In this document: positions 1 to 7,609 of the stretch, in pieces
How the letters are laid out: each line of letters opens with the position of its first letter
Position numbering within the stretch: the stretch's first letter is position 1
NCBI GenBank assembly: GCA_009885275.1
Contig: VFKY01000135.1
Coordinates: 1-9,767, forward strand
DNA: 9,767 nucleotides
Direction of reading: 5' to 3'
DNA from: Verrucomicrobiota bacterium
Lineage (GTDB): Bacteria; Verrucomicrobiota; Verrucomicrobiia; Verrucomicrobiales; Verrucomicrobiaceae
Position numbers and translations under genes: made by a program
Notes under the pieces: model-generated
Told to the model about the DNA's origin: nothing
Seen by the model: only the letters and a program-made list of their open reading frames with translations
The model's database searches: none

Positions 1-58
1 CCTCGCCCTTGGTGCGCCCAAAGATGAGCTGATGGAAGAAAAATTAAAGTCCGAGTAA
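1..58 (+). CDS. C-terminal tail of an upstream gene (5' end outside window)
   Basis: An open frame enters from the left edge (codons in phase from position 2) and ends at TAA 56-58. The 18 visible residues read LALGAPKDELMEEKLKSE. This is too short to identify by family. The stop lies only 13 bases before bioF on the same strand, so the two are probably co-transcribed. Biotin synthase (bioB) often precedes bioF, and its C-terminus is often a short variable tail, so bioB is a reasonable guess, but nothing in these residues is diagnostic. I am fairly confident that it is a real coding end and not confident about its identity. Confidence 0.55.
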   Translation, partial: LALGAPKDELMEEKLKSE

Positions 59-71
59 CCCAAGTTTCATT

Positions 72-1304
72 ATGCAAGAAACGGGATCAGGCATCGAACA
101 TCACGCCGCGCTTGAACTAGCCGCGCTTGATGTAGCCGGTCTAAGGAGGAGCCTGCGTACCCTCGTCCCATTGTCCGGTTCTCAAGTCAAATGGCACGGA
201 CACCCGTTGCTTAATTTTTCTTCCAATGATTATTTGGGGCTCTCTGCCTGTGACGAACTTAGGGCCGTCATGACCGAGGCGATCGGGCGATATGGAGTCG
301 GCGCAGGCGCTTCAAGGCTGGTCTGCGGTAATCATGCTCCACACGAAGAACTCGAAACCACACTTGCCGCCTTTAAAGGAACCGAGGCAGCGCTCGCATT
401 TTCAAGTGGTTACGCCACGGCACTAGGAACTATTCCCGCCCTCTGCGGATCGAATGATATCATCATTCTCGACAAATTGTGTCACGCGTCGCTCATTGAT
501 GCCGCCAAACTGAGTGGGGCAACCATTCGAATATTTCCTCACAATCATTTGGAAAAACTGGAACGCCTGCTCCTGAATGCTCGCAAAGTGGGTGACGTCA
601 ATAAGCGCATCCTTGTGATCACAGAGTCCATCTTCAGCATGGATGGAGATGCGGCATTGCTGCGTGAAATCGTTGAACTTAAAGATAAATATCATGCGTG
701 GCTTCTCGTGGATGAGGCGCATGCGGTAGGCATTCTTGGTCCGCAAGGACGCGGATTGATTGCCGCATTGGGGTTGGAAAAACGAGTGGAATTGCAGATG
801 GGAACCTTGAGTAAAGCGCTCGGGGTCAGCGGTGGTTATCTCGCGGCTCAACGCTCCGTCATTGACCTGCTGATCAATAAGGCGCGGAGCCTCATCTATA
901 GTACCGCACCACCGCCCGCCTTGGCCGCCACCGCCAGTGCGGCGATTAAGTTGGTGCAGAGCCCTGTGGGCGATGCCTTACGCATAAAGCTAATGCAACA
1001 TAAACAGTCGATACTCCCCCTTCTCGGCGACAACAACCAAGCGAATCTCCCCGCAGCAATCCTGCCTATCATCATTGGCGATGAAACAGTAGCCGTGAAT
1101 ACGAGCGAGGCTTTACTGGAAGCAGGTTTTCTTATTCCCGCCATTCGTTATCCGACGGTAGCACGTGGCACCGCTCGGCTGCGCCTCACTTTAAGTGCCG
1201 CTCATGAAGCGCAACAGATCGAAGGTCTTATCACGAGCCTTCTCAATCTTGTGCCGCAACTGCATGGGAGCAAAGAGCGCGCGTTGAAGAAAACGACAGA
1301 GTAA
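72..1304 (+). CDS. bioF: 8-amino-7-oxononanoate synthase (BioF)
   Basis: PLP-dependent cytoplasmic enzyme of the alpha-oxoamine synthase family. It condenses pimeloyl-ACP or pimeloyl-CoA with L-alanine to give 8-amino-7-oxononanoate, an early step of biotin ring assembly. Visible motifs, in order: NFSSNDYLGL (48-57), GVGAGASRLVCGNH (75-88), the SSGY loop (111-114), CHASLIDAAKLSGA with the ring-stacking His138, TESIFSMDGD (184-193), VDEAHAVG with Asp214 and His217, GTLSKALG with the Schiff-base lysine Lys248, and the late IRYPTVARGTARLRLTL block (358-374). In that block Tyr360 stands where most BioF have a second proline. The length, 410 residues, is slightly above the usual 380-400 because of a short basic tail. 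The ATG at 72 is chosen because it leaves a normal N-terminus; no Shine-Dalgarno sequence precedes it. Related enzymes such as 2-amino-3-ketobutyrate CoA ligase are less likely given the C-terminal block. The 3' end overlaps the convergent glycosyltransferase. Confidence 0.9.
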   Translation: MQETGSGIEHHAALELAALDVAGLRRSLRTLVPLSGSQVKWHGHPLLNFSSNDYLGLSACDELRAVMTEAIGRYGVGAGASRLVCGNHAPHEELETTLAAFKGTEAALAFSSGYATALGTIPALCGSNDIIILDKLCHASLIDAAKLSGATIRIFPHNHLEKLERLLLNARKVGDVNKRILVITESIFSMDGDAALLREIVELKDKYHAWLLVDEAHAVGILGPQGRGLIAALGLEKRVELQMGTLSKALGVSGGYLAAQRSVIDLLINKARSLIYSTAPPPALAATASAAIKLVQSPVGDALRIKLMQHKQSILPLLGDNNQANLPAAILPIIIGDETVAVNTSEALLEAGFLIPAIRYPTVARGTARLRLTLSAAHEAQQIEGLITSLLNLVPQLHGSKERALKKTTE

Positions 1305-2561
1305 TCCGTGACGACTCGCGAGCGCGTAATCAAATACTATGCCGCTATGCCGTGCAAAGGCGCGCAGCAAATATTTACTCGTCACTTCTTTCGCAAAATT
1401 TTCTTTGGCATGAGCCAGCCCAGCATCACCCATTTGTTGACAGCGTGTTGGATCTGCAAGCAGGGCGGCCAGCAGCCCAGTCAACTGCTCTGGTTGTTGT
1501 TCATTGCAGAGTAACCCAGTAATTCCATCAATCACCATTTCTGGGACACCTGCTAAACGAGTTGAGACACACGGTAAACTTGCCGCCATCGCTTCCATCA
1601 AAACCGTCGGGAGATTATCCTTGCCGCCATCCTGTTCCGTTTTGCAGGCAAGCGCAAAGACCTGAGTTTCTTCCGTAAGTAATCGCATGATCTCAGGCAT
1701 CCCCAAGGGACCAGTGAAGGTTACACAATCATGAAGGTGCAGTTTTAAAATTTGAAACTTCAAGTCTTCTTCCAAAGGGCCCTCTCCGACAATGCGACAA
1801 TGAAAACTCACTCCACGATCACGAAGTAATCCACATGCTGAAATCAAATCATCATAACCCTTTTTTTCAATCAGACGCCCCACGCTAAGAATGCCACCTG
1901 CCGCCTTCGAGCGATCGGCCTTCAATCGCTCCGAGATGAATGGTTCAAGATCGAGGCCATTATAAACGCGTTGCACGCGTGCGGCAGCTGCGGGAAATCG
2001 ACTCTTCAAATCCGCTGCGGTGAAATCACTCACGGTCACGATCAAGCTGGCATCATTGGCTAACTGTAACGCAGGGGGAATGGCATCTGTCTGCTGACAA
2101 AAGATATCATTGGCATGAGCCGTGAAACTGTAACTATGCCCATGGAACTTGCGCAACCACCAACAAGTGCGGGCGCCAACACCGGCGAAGTGCGAATGCA
2201 CATGCTTAATCTCTGGCCCCAATTCCTGGAGTTTTTTTCCAATCCAAGCGGCTTCATAGACACGCATTTTATCGGGGCGATCCGCCCAATGACGCAACGT
2301 CAAGACCACACTTTGAGGCAACTGATTGGCATCTTTCCAGGCTTTGATCTGCTGCACCAAGCCCTCCTCATCAGGAAGAAACACGACACGATCCAGAAGC
2401 TCTGCCGGAAAATGCTTGATACTCTCATCGCGTGTATTGTGAATGGAAAAGATAAGCGGGCGTACGCCTTGCTGTTCAAGTCCCAGAATCTCCCGCACAC
2501 AAAATGTCTGGGTGAACGTGGGAAAACGTTCAAAGACATAGGCAAGATGATAACAAGACAT
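1191..2561 (-). CDS. GT4-family glycosyltransferase, WcaL/exopolysaccharide type
   Basis: Predicted retaining glycosyltransferase with a GT-B fold, 456 residues. It probably transfers a sugar from a nucleotide donor onto a lipid-linked glycan for capsule or exopolysaccharide at the inner face of the membrane. The N-terminal domain starts with FERFPTFTQTFCVREI (10-25), the opening typical of the colanic-acid WcaL-like subgroup, and contains HSHFAG (122-127) and SFTAHANDIF (145-154). The C-terminal donor-binding domain has VYNGLD (199-204), SVGRLIEKKGYDDLI (226-240), GEGPLE (259-264) and PTVLMEAMAASLP (318-330). The usual E-x7-E pair appears as Asp315 and Glu323. The family core ends near residue 404, and a basic tail of about 50 residues follows, largely antisense to bioF. 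No signal peptide or membrane segment is visible. The ATG at 2561 lies directly before the conserved N-terminal block and has no clear ribosome binding site. Donor and acceptor cannot be read from the sequence. No other polysaccharide gene is in view. Confidence 0.85.
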   Translation of the reverse strand: MSCYHLAYVFERFPTFTQTFCVREILGLEQQGVRPLIFSIHNTRDESIKHFPAELLDRVVFLPDEEGLVQQIKAWKDANQLPQSVVLTLRHWADRPDKMRVYEAAWIGKKLQELGPEIKHVHSHFAGVGARTCWWLRKFHGHSYSFTAHANDIFCQQTDAIPPALQLANDASLIVTVSDFTAADLKSRFPAAAARVQRVYNGLDLEPFISERLKADRSKAAGGILSVGRLIEKKGYDDLISACGLLRDRGVSFHCRIVGEGPLEEDLKFQILKLHLHDCVTFTGPLGMPEIMRLLTEETQVFALACKTEQDGGKDNLPTVLMEAMAASLPCVSTRLAGVPEMVIDGITGLLCNEQQPEQLTGLLAALLADPTRCQQMGDAGLAHAKENFAKEVTSKYLLRAFARHSGIVFDYALASRHGLLCRFLQRALFAPMQLRHKIEKARDKTFDLLRFMSGT

Positions 2562-2796
2562 ACTAGATACTAAATAGGCATGACCTCAAAGCTGTGCAAG
2601 CACTCAGCCTGAAAGAGATATTCCCCTACCCCTTAACGGCTGTCCACAATATCGTGAAAAATCACTGCCTCACTTACCCGTTTATATCTGGTCGAATTCC
2701 TTCTTAGCGAAAGCGGCACGTTCTTGAGGACTTGCCTTGAGCATCGTTCACGATTATTCCGAAGCACATCGCGCCAAGTTTCATGAAAGGGATTAC
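2562..2796. other. Intergenic region upstream of the glycosyltransferase
   Basis: This 235-base gap separates the DUF1501 stop from the glycosyltransferase start; both genes lie on the minus strand. It should hold the end of the DUF1501 transcript and a promoter for the glycosyltransferase. I see no strong terminator. The only hairpins are four-base stems (GTGA-AAAA-TCAC at 2654-2665 and ATCG-TTCA-CGAT at 2743-2754) without a following U-run. No convincing -35/-10 pair stands out. A 61-codon plus-strand frame beginning at 2737 runs antisense into DUF1501 and shows no protein-like features. Confidence 0.5.
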
Positions 2797-4263
2797 TCAG
2801 GCCAGAATGCCTTTCACCACCTTTACTTCCTCGACACCAGTAAGCCGCTGATCAAGCCCCTGAAACTTGTAGCTGAAGGCGCTGTGGTTAATGCCCATGA
2901 GGTGAAGAATCGTGGCATTTAGCTCATTGAGATGCACGCCATCTTTGACAATATTATAGCTAAAATCATCGGTCTCACCATAGGTCGTTCCGCCTTTCAC
3001 TCCTGCCCCAGCCATCCACATACAGAAATTCCTTGGATGATGGTCGCGCCCGTAATTATCTTTGGTCAGAGTACCCTGTGAATACACCGTGCGACCAAAC
3101 TCTCCGCCCCATACCACCAGCGTGTCCTCCAGCAATCCGCGTTGCTTTAAATCCTTCACAAGCGCCGCGCAAGCCTGCTCGGTGTCTTTGCATTGCGCAG
3201 CGATGTTCACTGGAAGCCCACCATGCTGATCCCAACCGCGATGCAATATCTGCACAACGCGCGTGCCGCGCTCCAGCAAGCGACGAGCAAGCAAGGCGCT
3301 TTGCGTAAAGCTGCCTGGACGGCTGACATCAGGGCCATACATATCCAGTGTCGTCTTGGACTCACCGCTAAGATCAGCAAGTTCAGGCACGCTTGTCTGC
3401 ATCCGGAATGCCATTTCGTATTGCGCGATACGCGTTTGGGTCTCTGGATCACCGAAACGTTCGAAATTTTGTTGGTTCAGTTTGTTGAGAGCATCGAGCA
3501 TCGTACGACGGTCACTAGGGTCAACGCCCGGGGGATTCTTCACATAAAGGACCGGATCACCCACAGCGCGAAGGGCCACGCCACTGTGTTTCGTGGGCAA
3601 GAAACCACTGCTCCACATACGGGTGAAAAGCGCCTGCGCGTTCCCAGAGGAGGGAAAGTTCGGGGTGAGCACCACAAACGATGGCAGATCGTTGCTTTCA
3701 CTACCGAGACCGTAACTGATCCAAGAGCCGAGACTGGGCTTACCCGGCACTTCACTACCCGTCATCACGAACGTGCAAGCCGGGTCGTGATTGATCGCCT
3801 CGGTATGAACACTCCGAATCAGCGCCATTTCATCAGCTATCTCGTGAATGTGCGGCACCAACTCGCTCATCCACATGCCGTTCTTGCCGCACTGAGAGAA
3901 TTTGAAAATGCTTGGCGCTACCGGGAAGCGAGCTTGCCCGCTCGTCATACCCGTAATCCGCTGACCATTGCGGACACTATCAGGCAAATCTTTGTCGTAA
4001 AATTTCTGCAACTCCGGCTTATAATCAAATAGATCAAGCTGCGACGGTGCACCATTCATGTGCAAGTAGATCAGTCGTTTCGCCTTCGGCGCGAATTGTG
4101 GATAACCCGTCAATGGAGGATGCACCTGTGATTTACTAACGGCAGCACCTAGTGCGCGTTCGCCCATGATTGAAGCGAGTGCAATTCCGCCAAGATTTAG
4201 TCCTGCTCCTTGAAAGAACTGACGACGGGTTTGGGCGTAATGATAATCGATGAGGGGGTTCAT
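2797..4263 (-). CDS. DUF1501 family protein, Tat-exported
   Basis: DUF1501 protein of 488 residues, a family distantly related to the alkaline phosphatase/sulfatase superfamily and without a firmly assigned reaction. The N-terminus carries a twin-arginine signal, [10 protein letters not shown] (12-21), followed by a hydrophobic stretch rich in Gly, Ala and Leu. The protein should therefore cross the inner membrane folded, possibly with bound metal. Family motifs are intact: [16 protein letters not shown] (68-83), [10 protein letters not shown] (153-162), HRGWDQHG (341-348), WGGEFGRT (385-392) and GRDHHPRNF (405-413). The many conserved His and Asp residues fit a metal site. The start at 4263 puts the RR pair at residues 13-14, normal for Tat signals. 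It lies 70 bases behind the PSCyt1–DUF1549–DUF1553 gene, its usual partner in Planctomycetota and Verrucomicrobiota, and the two probably form one transcript. Family membership is very likely; the substrate is unknown. Confidence 0.92.
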   Translation of the reverse strand: MNPLIDYHYAQTRRQFFQGAGLNLGGIALASIMGERALGAAVSKSQVHPPLTGYPQFAPKAKRLIYLHMNGAPSQLDLFDYKPELQKFYDKDLPDSVRNGQRITGMTSGQARFPVAPSIFKFSQCGKNGMWMSELVPHIHEIADEMALIRSVHTEAINHDPACTFVMTGSEVPGKPSLGSWISYGLGSESNDLPSFVVLTPNFPSSGNAQALFTRMWSSGFLPTKHSGVALRAVGDPVLYVKNPPGVDPSDRRTMLDALNKLNQQNFERFGDPETQTRIAQYEMAFRMQTSVPELADLSGESKTTLDMYGPDVSRPGSFTQSALLARRLLERGTRVVQILHRGWDQHGGLPVNIAAQCKDTEQACAALVKDLKQRGLLEDTLVVWGGEFGRTVYSQGTLTKDNYGRDHHPRNFCMWMAGAGVKGGTTYGETDDFSYNIVKDGVHLNELNATILHLMGINHSAFSYKFQGLDQRLTGVEEVKVVKGILA

Positions 4264-4275
4264 ATTTCGAAAGTA

Positions 4276-4288
4276 GGCTGTCCCAGCC
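4276..4288 (-). promoter_or_regulatory. Hairpin just upstream of the DUF1501 start codon
   Basis: On the minus strand this reads GGCTGGGACAGCC: a perfect five-base stem (GGCTG/CAGCC) with a three-base loop. It ends 12 bases before the DUF1501 ATG, so the folded RNA would sit where an initiating ribosome docks. It could tune translation of the second gene of the operon or be incidental. No U-run follows, so it is not an intrinsic terminator. Confidence 0.35.
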
Positions 4289-4307
4289 CTTAAGTTTTGA
4301 CAGGTAT

Positions 4308-4322
4308 GGCTTGAAGCAAGCC
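4308..4322 (-). promoter_or_regulatory. Intercistronic hairpin between the PSCyt1–DUF1553 gene and DUF1501
   Basis: On the minus strand this reads GGCTTGCTTCAAGCC: a perfect six-base stem with a three-base loop, 11 bases after the stop codon of the upstream gene. The bases that follow (ATACCTGTC) contain no U-run, so a classical intrinsic terminator is unlikely. Protection of the upstream mRNA's 3' end, or RNA processing that sets the ratio of the two proteins, would be more plausible. Its arms share GGCT/AGCC with the second hairpin, so alternative pairing is possible. Confidence 0.4.
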
Positions 4323-4333
4323 TTCTACATTTT

Positions 4334-7300
4334 TCAGTTCTTTGTCACTGTTTCATCAAGATTAAGCAGCAAATTTGCCACCATCGTGTAGGCGGCCAGT
4401 TCACTAGCGTTAAGTTTTTCATCGCGTTTTGATTCGCCATAACTGACAGCAAGATTCGCCGCTTCGACATTGGCCTGATATTTTACAAGATGCTGATTGA
4501 ATGTCTCCTGCACGATCGCGAGCTCGCTCTCGCTAGGTTTGCGTGAAGTTACATTGCGCCAGGCCCAAGTGATACGATCTGCGGAACTTGCCCCACCTTC
4601 GAGCAACATGCGTTGCGCCAAATTTCGTGCGGCCTCGAAATGCTGAATATCGTTCATTAATTGCAATGCCTGAAGTGGCGTATTGCTCCGTTCACGACGG
4701 GTGCAGGGTTGCTCACGATTCGGGGCATCGAAAGTTGCCATGAATGGTGGCGGAGCAGTGCGCTTCAAAAAAGTATAAAGACTGCGGCGATAAAGCCCAT
4801 CACCCTTGTCCTGCACATAGTTGCGCGTATTGCTGCCACCAAATCCCACAGGTTCCCATATATTTGGTGGTTGATAGGGACGCACCCCTTTGCCCCCGAT
4901 GGTTGGGTTCAGTAAATTCGAAACAAAGAGCGCATTATCTCTCAATACTTCCGCATCAAGACGGAAGCGCGGACCGCGTGCATACAACCGATTCTCAGGG
5001 TCTTTGGCGAGCAGTTCCGGTGAGGCTTTCGTGCCTTGTCGATAAGTGGAACTTGATACCATCAACTTCACTAACGCTTTTACATCCCAGCCACTCTCAC
5101 GGAAATTGCTTGAGAGCCAGTCGAGCAATTCGGGGTGACTCGGTGGTGTCCCTTGGGAACCGAAGTCACTTGAAGTTTTCACCAGACCGATACCAAAAAA
5201 CTGCTGCCAAAAACGGTTCACGGTCACACGGGAAGTAAGTGGATGTTCTGGCGCGACCAACCAATCCGCGAGATCAAGACGCGTATAGTGATCACGCTTC
5301 GGTAGCGGAGGGAATGCGGCGGGAGTGCCACGTGAGACCTTATCGCCGGGCTTATTGTATTGACCGCGTATCATGACGAACGATTCACGATCCTTCGGCA
5401 TATCCGCCATAATCAAGGTGGCAGGAATCATTTCTTCCAATGCTTTCTTCTTTGAGATTATGGCCAGCTTTTCGCCGCGAGAACCTTCCACGATACTGCG
5501 AGCCCCCTGATATTCGTTTTCAAACCACCAGTCCTGCAACTGTCTTGTTTCGGCGACAGACCACTCAGATGGCTTCTTGCCACGCACGAGGGTAAGAAGC
5601 TCATTCGGCAATCCTTCGACCCGTTTGCCTTGATTTTTTTCAGCCCATATTTTCCAAGACCACTGCGGATCCTTTGCAGGGTCAACGCTCGAGTTGATGC
5701 TCATACGATCCCAGTGAACGGTGCCACCGAATTGGGTAAAGGCATAACCCGTGACCTTCATGCCCGGCTTCAATCCGAGCTTCTCTGTCGCAACTTCGAG
5801 TTTCACCCATTCACCAGCCTTGGGAAGCCCGCCCATTTGCACTTTCTCTGGCGTCCTTACTTTACCAAAAGGAATCGCACCTTCCTCACCCCAGACAGCG
5901 CGATGATTCCAACCTTCCACATGATACTGCACCATGATCGCCTTCGGTGGGCTTGCCGGATCAATATAACAATACGTTGAAATCTTCCCATTCGGAGGAA
6001 TGTCGAAGCTCGCGCCGCTGACAAAATAATCTTGCGCCACATCGATTGCTGTGCGCTTGAGTGCTGTGGTACCGCTGAACACCGGACCTTGCTCTTTAGT
6101 GATGATACTGGTCGGCGCGCCGGCGACCTCTACTTTCACCCCAGCAGGAAATCCATCATCAAACCACACCACCTCACTCGTCTGCACTGGCGGGGGTGGT
6201 GTTATTGTGGCGGGGTCGATATAACTCATTTTTGCAATCGCATCACGGATCTTCACCTCTGTAGTAACTATACTCGCATCAAAGCCCGCGATCTGCTTAT
6301 CCTGCTCGGCTGTCGCCAGTCGCAATGTCGGTGCGGTAAGTAGAATATTCCCATCCATCGCCGGATCAGCCGCGGAATTAAAAAATGCATACAATGAGTA
6401 GAATTCGCGCTGAGAAAGTGGGTCGAACTTATGATCGTGGCACACGGCACAACCCGCGGTCAGCCCCATCCAAACCTCTACCGCTGTTGACGTACGATCC
6501 ACCGCATAGCGAAATACAAACTCTTCATTAATACTGCCACCTTCGCTGGTCGTCACATTGCACCGGTTAAACCCCGAGGCAATTTTTTGATCAACCGTTG
6601 CATTCGGCATCAGGTCTCCCGCAAGTTGCCAGCGTGTAAAATCATCAAAATGTAGATTATCATTAAATGCTTTCACGACCCAGTCGCGATATGGCCACAT
6701 GGAACGCTCATTATCCAAGTGCAGTCCATGAGTGTCACCATAGCGCGCAAGATCGAGCCAGTAACGCGCCATGTGCTCACCATAGCGCGGAGACTTGAGA
6801 AGGCGATCTACCACAGCCTCATAGGCTTGCGGCGCTGCGTCTGCAAGAAACGCATCCACTTCTGCAAGCGTAGGCGGTAAGCCTGTTAAGTCGAAAGTTA
6901 CCCTGCGAATCAGTGATTCCTTATCAGCCTGAGCATTCTGTTGCAAGCCCTCCTCCGCAAGTCGCTCCAAGACGAATGCATCCAAAGGATTCCGGATTTC
7001 GGACGGCGGATTTTGTATGGGTGGCACCGCTGGAGTCTTCGGCGTGATGAACGACCAGTGCGCCTGATATTCCGCTCCTTGCTCAATCCAACGCTTCAAA
7101 ATTTCACGCTGCTCTGCGCTCAGCTTCTTGTGCGAGTCGGGTGGAGGCATCAAGTCATCCTCATCCGTCGTGATGATCCGCTGCCAAAGACTACTGGCTT
7201 TAATGTCGCCCGGCTTGATCGCCACAGCACCATCCTCATTCGCTTTCAAGGCTCCTTCCATCACATCAAGGCGCAGATCCGCTTTTCGGTGTTTAGAATC

Positions 7301-7441
7301 AATCCCGTGACAAGCAAAGCAGTTGTCGGAAAGGATGGGCCGAACATCCCGATTGAAGCTCACTTTATCTTTCGTGGCTGCCTGCAAGGAAAACAGACTG
7401 ATCACAAATAGGTAAGCAAAAATAGTAAAGAGACGATTCAT
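4334..7441 (-). CDS. PSCyt1–DUF1549–DUF1553 protein (predicted exported c-type haem protein)
   Basis: Large exported protein of 1035 residues with the PSD1 architecture of Planctomycetota and Verrucomicrobiota. A Sec signal peptide (about 1-21, cleavage near LQA) precedes a planctomycete cytochrome-c domain (about 25-125) with haem motif CFACH (41-45) and the later DLMPPPDS (97-103), whose Met98 is a candidate haem ligand. DUF1549 follows (about 150-360) with [15 protein letters not shown] (177-191), [15 protein letters not shown] (225-239) and a second Cxx[13 protein letters not shown] (331-341). Residues about 420-585 form a beta-rich insert that looks like a carbohydrate-binding or concanavalin-like sandwich. 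DUF1553 (about 715-985) includes [18 protein letters not shown] (733-750), [17 protein letters not shown] (760-776) and [17 protein letters not shown] (915-931). The reaction is not established; the domain layout suggests a periplasmic redox protein acting on, or anchored to, polymers. It is the first gene of an operon with DUF1501. The ATG at 7441 gives a proper signal peptide. Confidence 0.92.
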   Translation of the reverse strand: MNRLFTIFAYLFVISLFSLQAATKDKVSFNRDVRPILSDNCFACHGIDSKHRKADLRLDVMEGALKANEDGAVAIKPGDIKASSLWQRIITTDEDDLMPPPDSHKKLSAEQREILKRWIEQGAEYQAHWSFITPKTPAVPPIQNPPSEIRNPLDAFVLERLAEEGLQQNAQADKESLIRRVTFDLTGLPPTLAEVDAFLADAAPQAYEAVVDRLLKSPRYGEHMARYWLDLARYGDTHGLHLDNERSMWPYRDWVVKAFNDNLHFDDFTRWQLAGDLMPNATVDQKIASGFNRCNVTTSEGGSINEEFVFRYAVDRTSTAVEVWMGLTAGCAVCHDHKFDPLSQREFYSLYAFFNSAADPAMDGNILLTAPTLRLATAEQDKQIAGFDASIVTTEVKIRDAIAKMSYIDPATITPPPPVQTSEVVWFDDGFPAGVKVEVAGAPTSIITKEQGPVFSGTTALKRTAIDVAQDYFVSGASFDIPPNGKISTYCYIDPASPPKAIMVQYHVEGWNHRAVWGEEGAIPFGKVRTPEKVQMGGLPKAGEWVKLEVATEKLGLKPGMKVTGYAFTQFGGTVHWDRMSINSSVDPAKDPQWSWKIWAEKNQGKRVEGLPNELLTLVRGKKPSEWSVAETRQLQDWWFENEYQGARSIVEGSRGEKLAIISKKKALEEMIPATLIMADMPKDRESFVMIRGQYNKPGDKVSRGTPAAFPPLPKRDHYTRLDLADWLVAPEHPLTSRVTVNRFWQQFFGIGLVKTSSDFGSQGTPPSHPELLDWLSSNFRESGWDVKALVKLMVSSSTYRQGTKASPELLAKDPENRLYARGPRFRLDAEVLRDNALFVSNLLNPTIGGKGVRPYQPPNIWEPVGFGGSNTRNYVQDKGDGLYRRSLYTFLKRTAPPPFMATFDAPNREQPCTRRERSNTPLQALQLMNDIQHFEAARNLAQRMLLEGGASSADRITWAWRNVTSRKPSESELAIVQETFNQHLVKYQANVEAANLAVSYGESKRDEKLNASELAAYTMVANLLLNLDETVTKN

Positions 7442-7501
7442 GAAGGTTTAAATTAGAAGTATGAGAGCACTGAAAATACGATCCTAACTCGAATTTATAT
7501 C

Positions 7502-7529
7502 AATTTATCTGCCTGAGCTACATTGTAAA
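7502..7529 (-). promoter_or_regulatory. Possible sigma-70-like promoter for the DUF1553–DUF1501 operon
   Basis: On the minus strand, TTTACA (7524-7529) and TAAATT (7502-7507) are separated by 16 bases and lie about 60 bases before the ATG at 7441. The match to consensus is moderate (5 of 6 and 4 of 6). AT-rich sequence gives such matches easily, and promoter consensus in this phylum may differ from that of E. coli. Confidence 0.25.
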
Positions 7530-7541
7530 AATTCACCGATA

Positions 7542-7565
7542 CTCGATCACGAGATAATCATCTCG
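7542..7565. repeat. Overlapping inverted repeats, candidate operator
   Basis: CGAGATAATCATCTCG (7550-7565) is an inverted repeat with perfect six-base arms around AATC. Directly overlapping it, CTCGATCACGAG (7542-7553) is another perfect inverted repeat with four-base arms. The central CGAG is shared, giving CTCG–CGAG–CTCG. The element ends 44 bases before the flavin-oxidase ATG, where a repressor or activator could act on one or both divergent promoters. No regulator gene lies in the window. Confidence 0.4.
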
Positions 7566-7609
7566 AATTTCCTATGCACAGGTTAAAATCTTGCTAGTCT
7601 CGCGCCTTT

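Larger units (their letters stand above)
7442..7609. promoter_or_regulatory. Divergent control region between the DUF1553 operon and the flavin oxidase
   Basis: These 168 bases separate two divergent start codons and must hold the promoters of both transcripts. The stretch is clearly more AT-rich than the flanking genes. It contains overlapping CTCG/CGAG inverted repeats (7542-7565) and the nine-base direct repeat CTCGAATTT at 7488-7496 and 7562-7570. A TTAAAAT element near 7584 could serve as a -10 box for the plus-strand gene, but no good -35 partner is seen. No small gene is apparent. Confidence 0.6.

Noticed and set aside
1308..1514. 68-codon plus-strand frame starting with GTG three bases after the bioF stop, as a possible next biotin gene
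   Set aside because: It lies wholly antisense to the glycosyltransferase, matches no biotin gene N-terminus (not BioC, BioD or BioA) and looks like low-quality shadow translation.
2654..2754. Small stem-loops (four-base arms) after the DUF1501 stop as a terminator
   Set aside because: The stems are too short, and no U-run follows on the minus strand.
3193..4032. 279-codon plus-strand open frame
   Set aside because: It is antisense to the conserved core of DUF1501, rich in His, Arg and Thr as expected for a complement frame, and has no recognisable domain.
4744..5238. 164-codon plus-strand open frame
   Set aside because: It is antisense to the DUF1553 domain, whose motifs are intact; there is no domain or start signal.
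6941..7411. 156-codon plus-strand open frame
   Set aside because: It is antisense to the cytochrome and early DUF1549 region of the large exported protein; a shadow frame.
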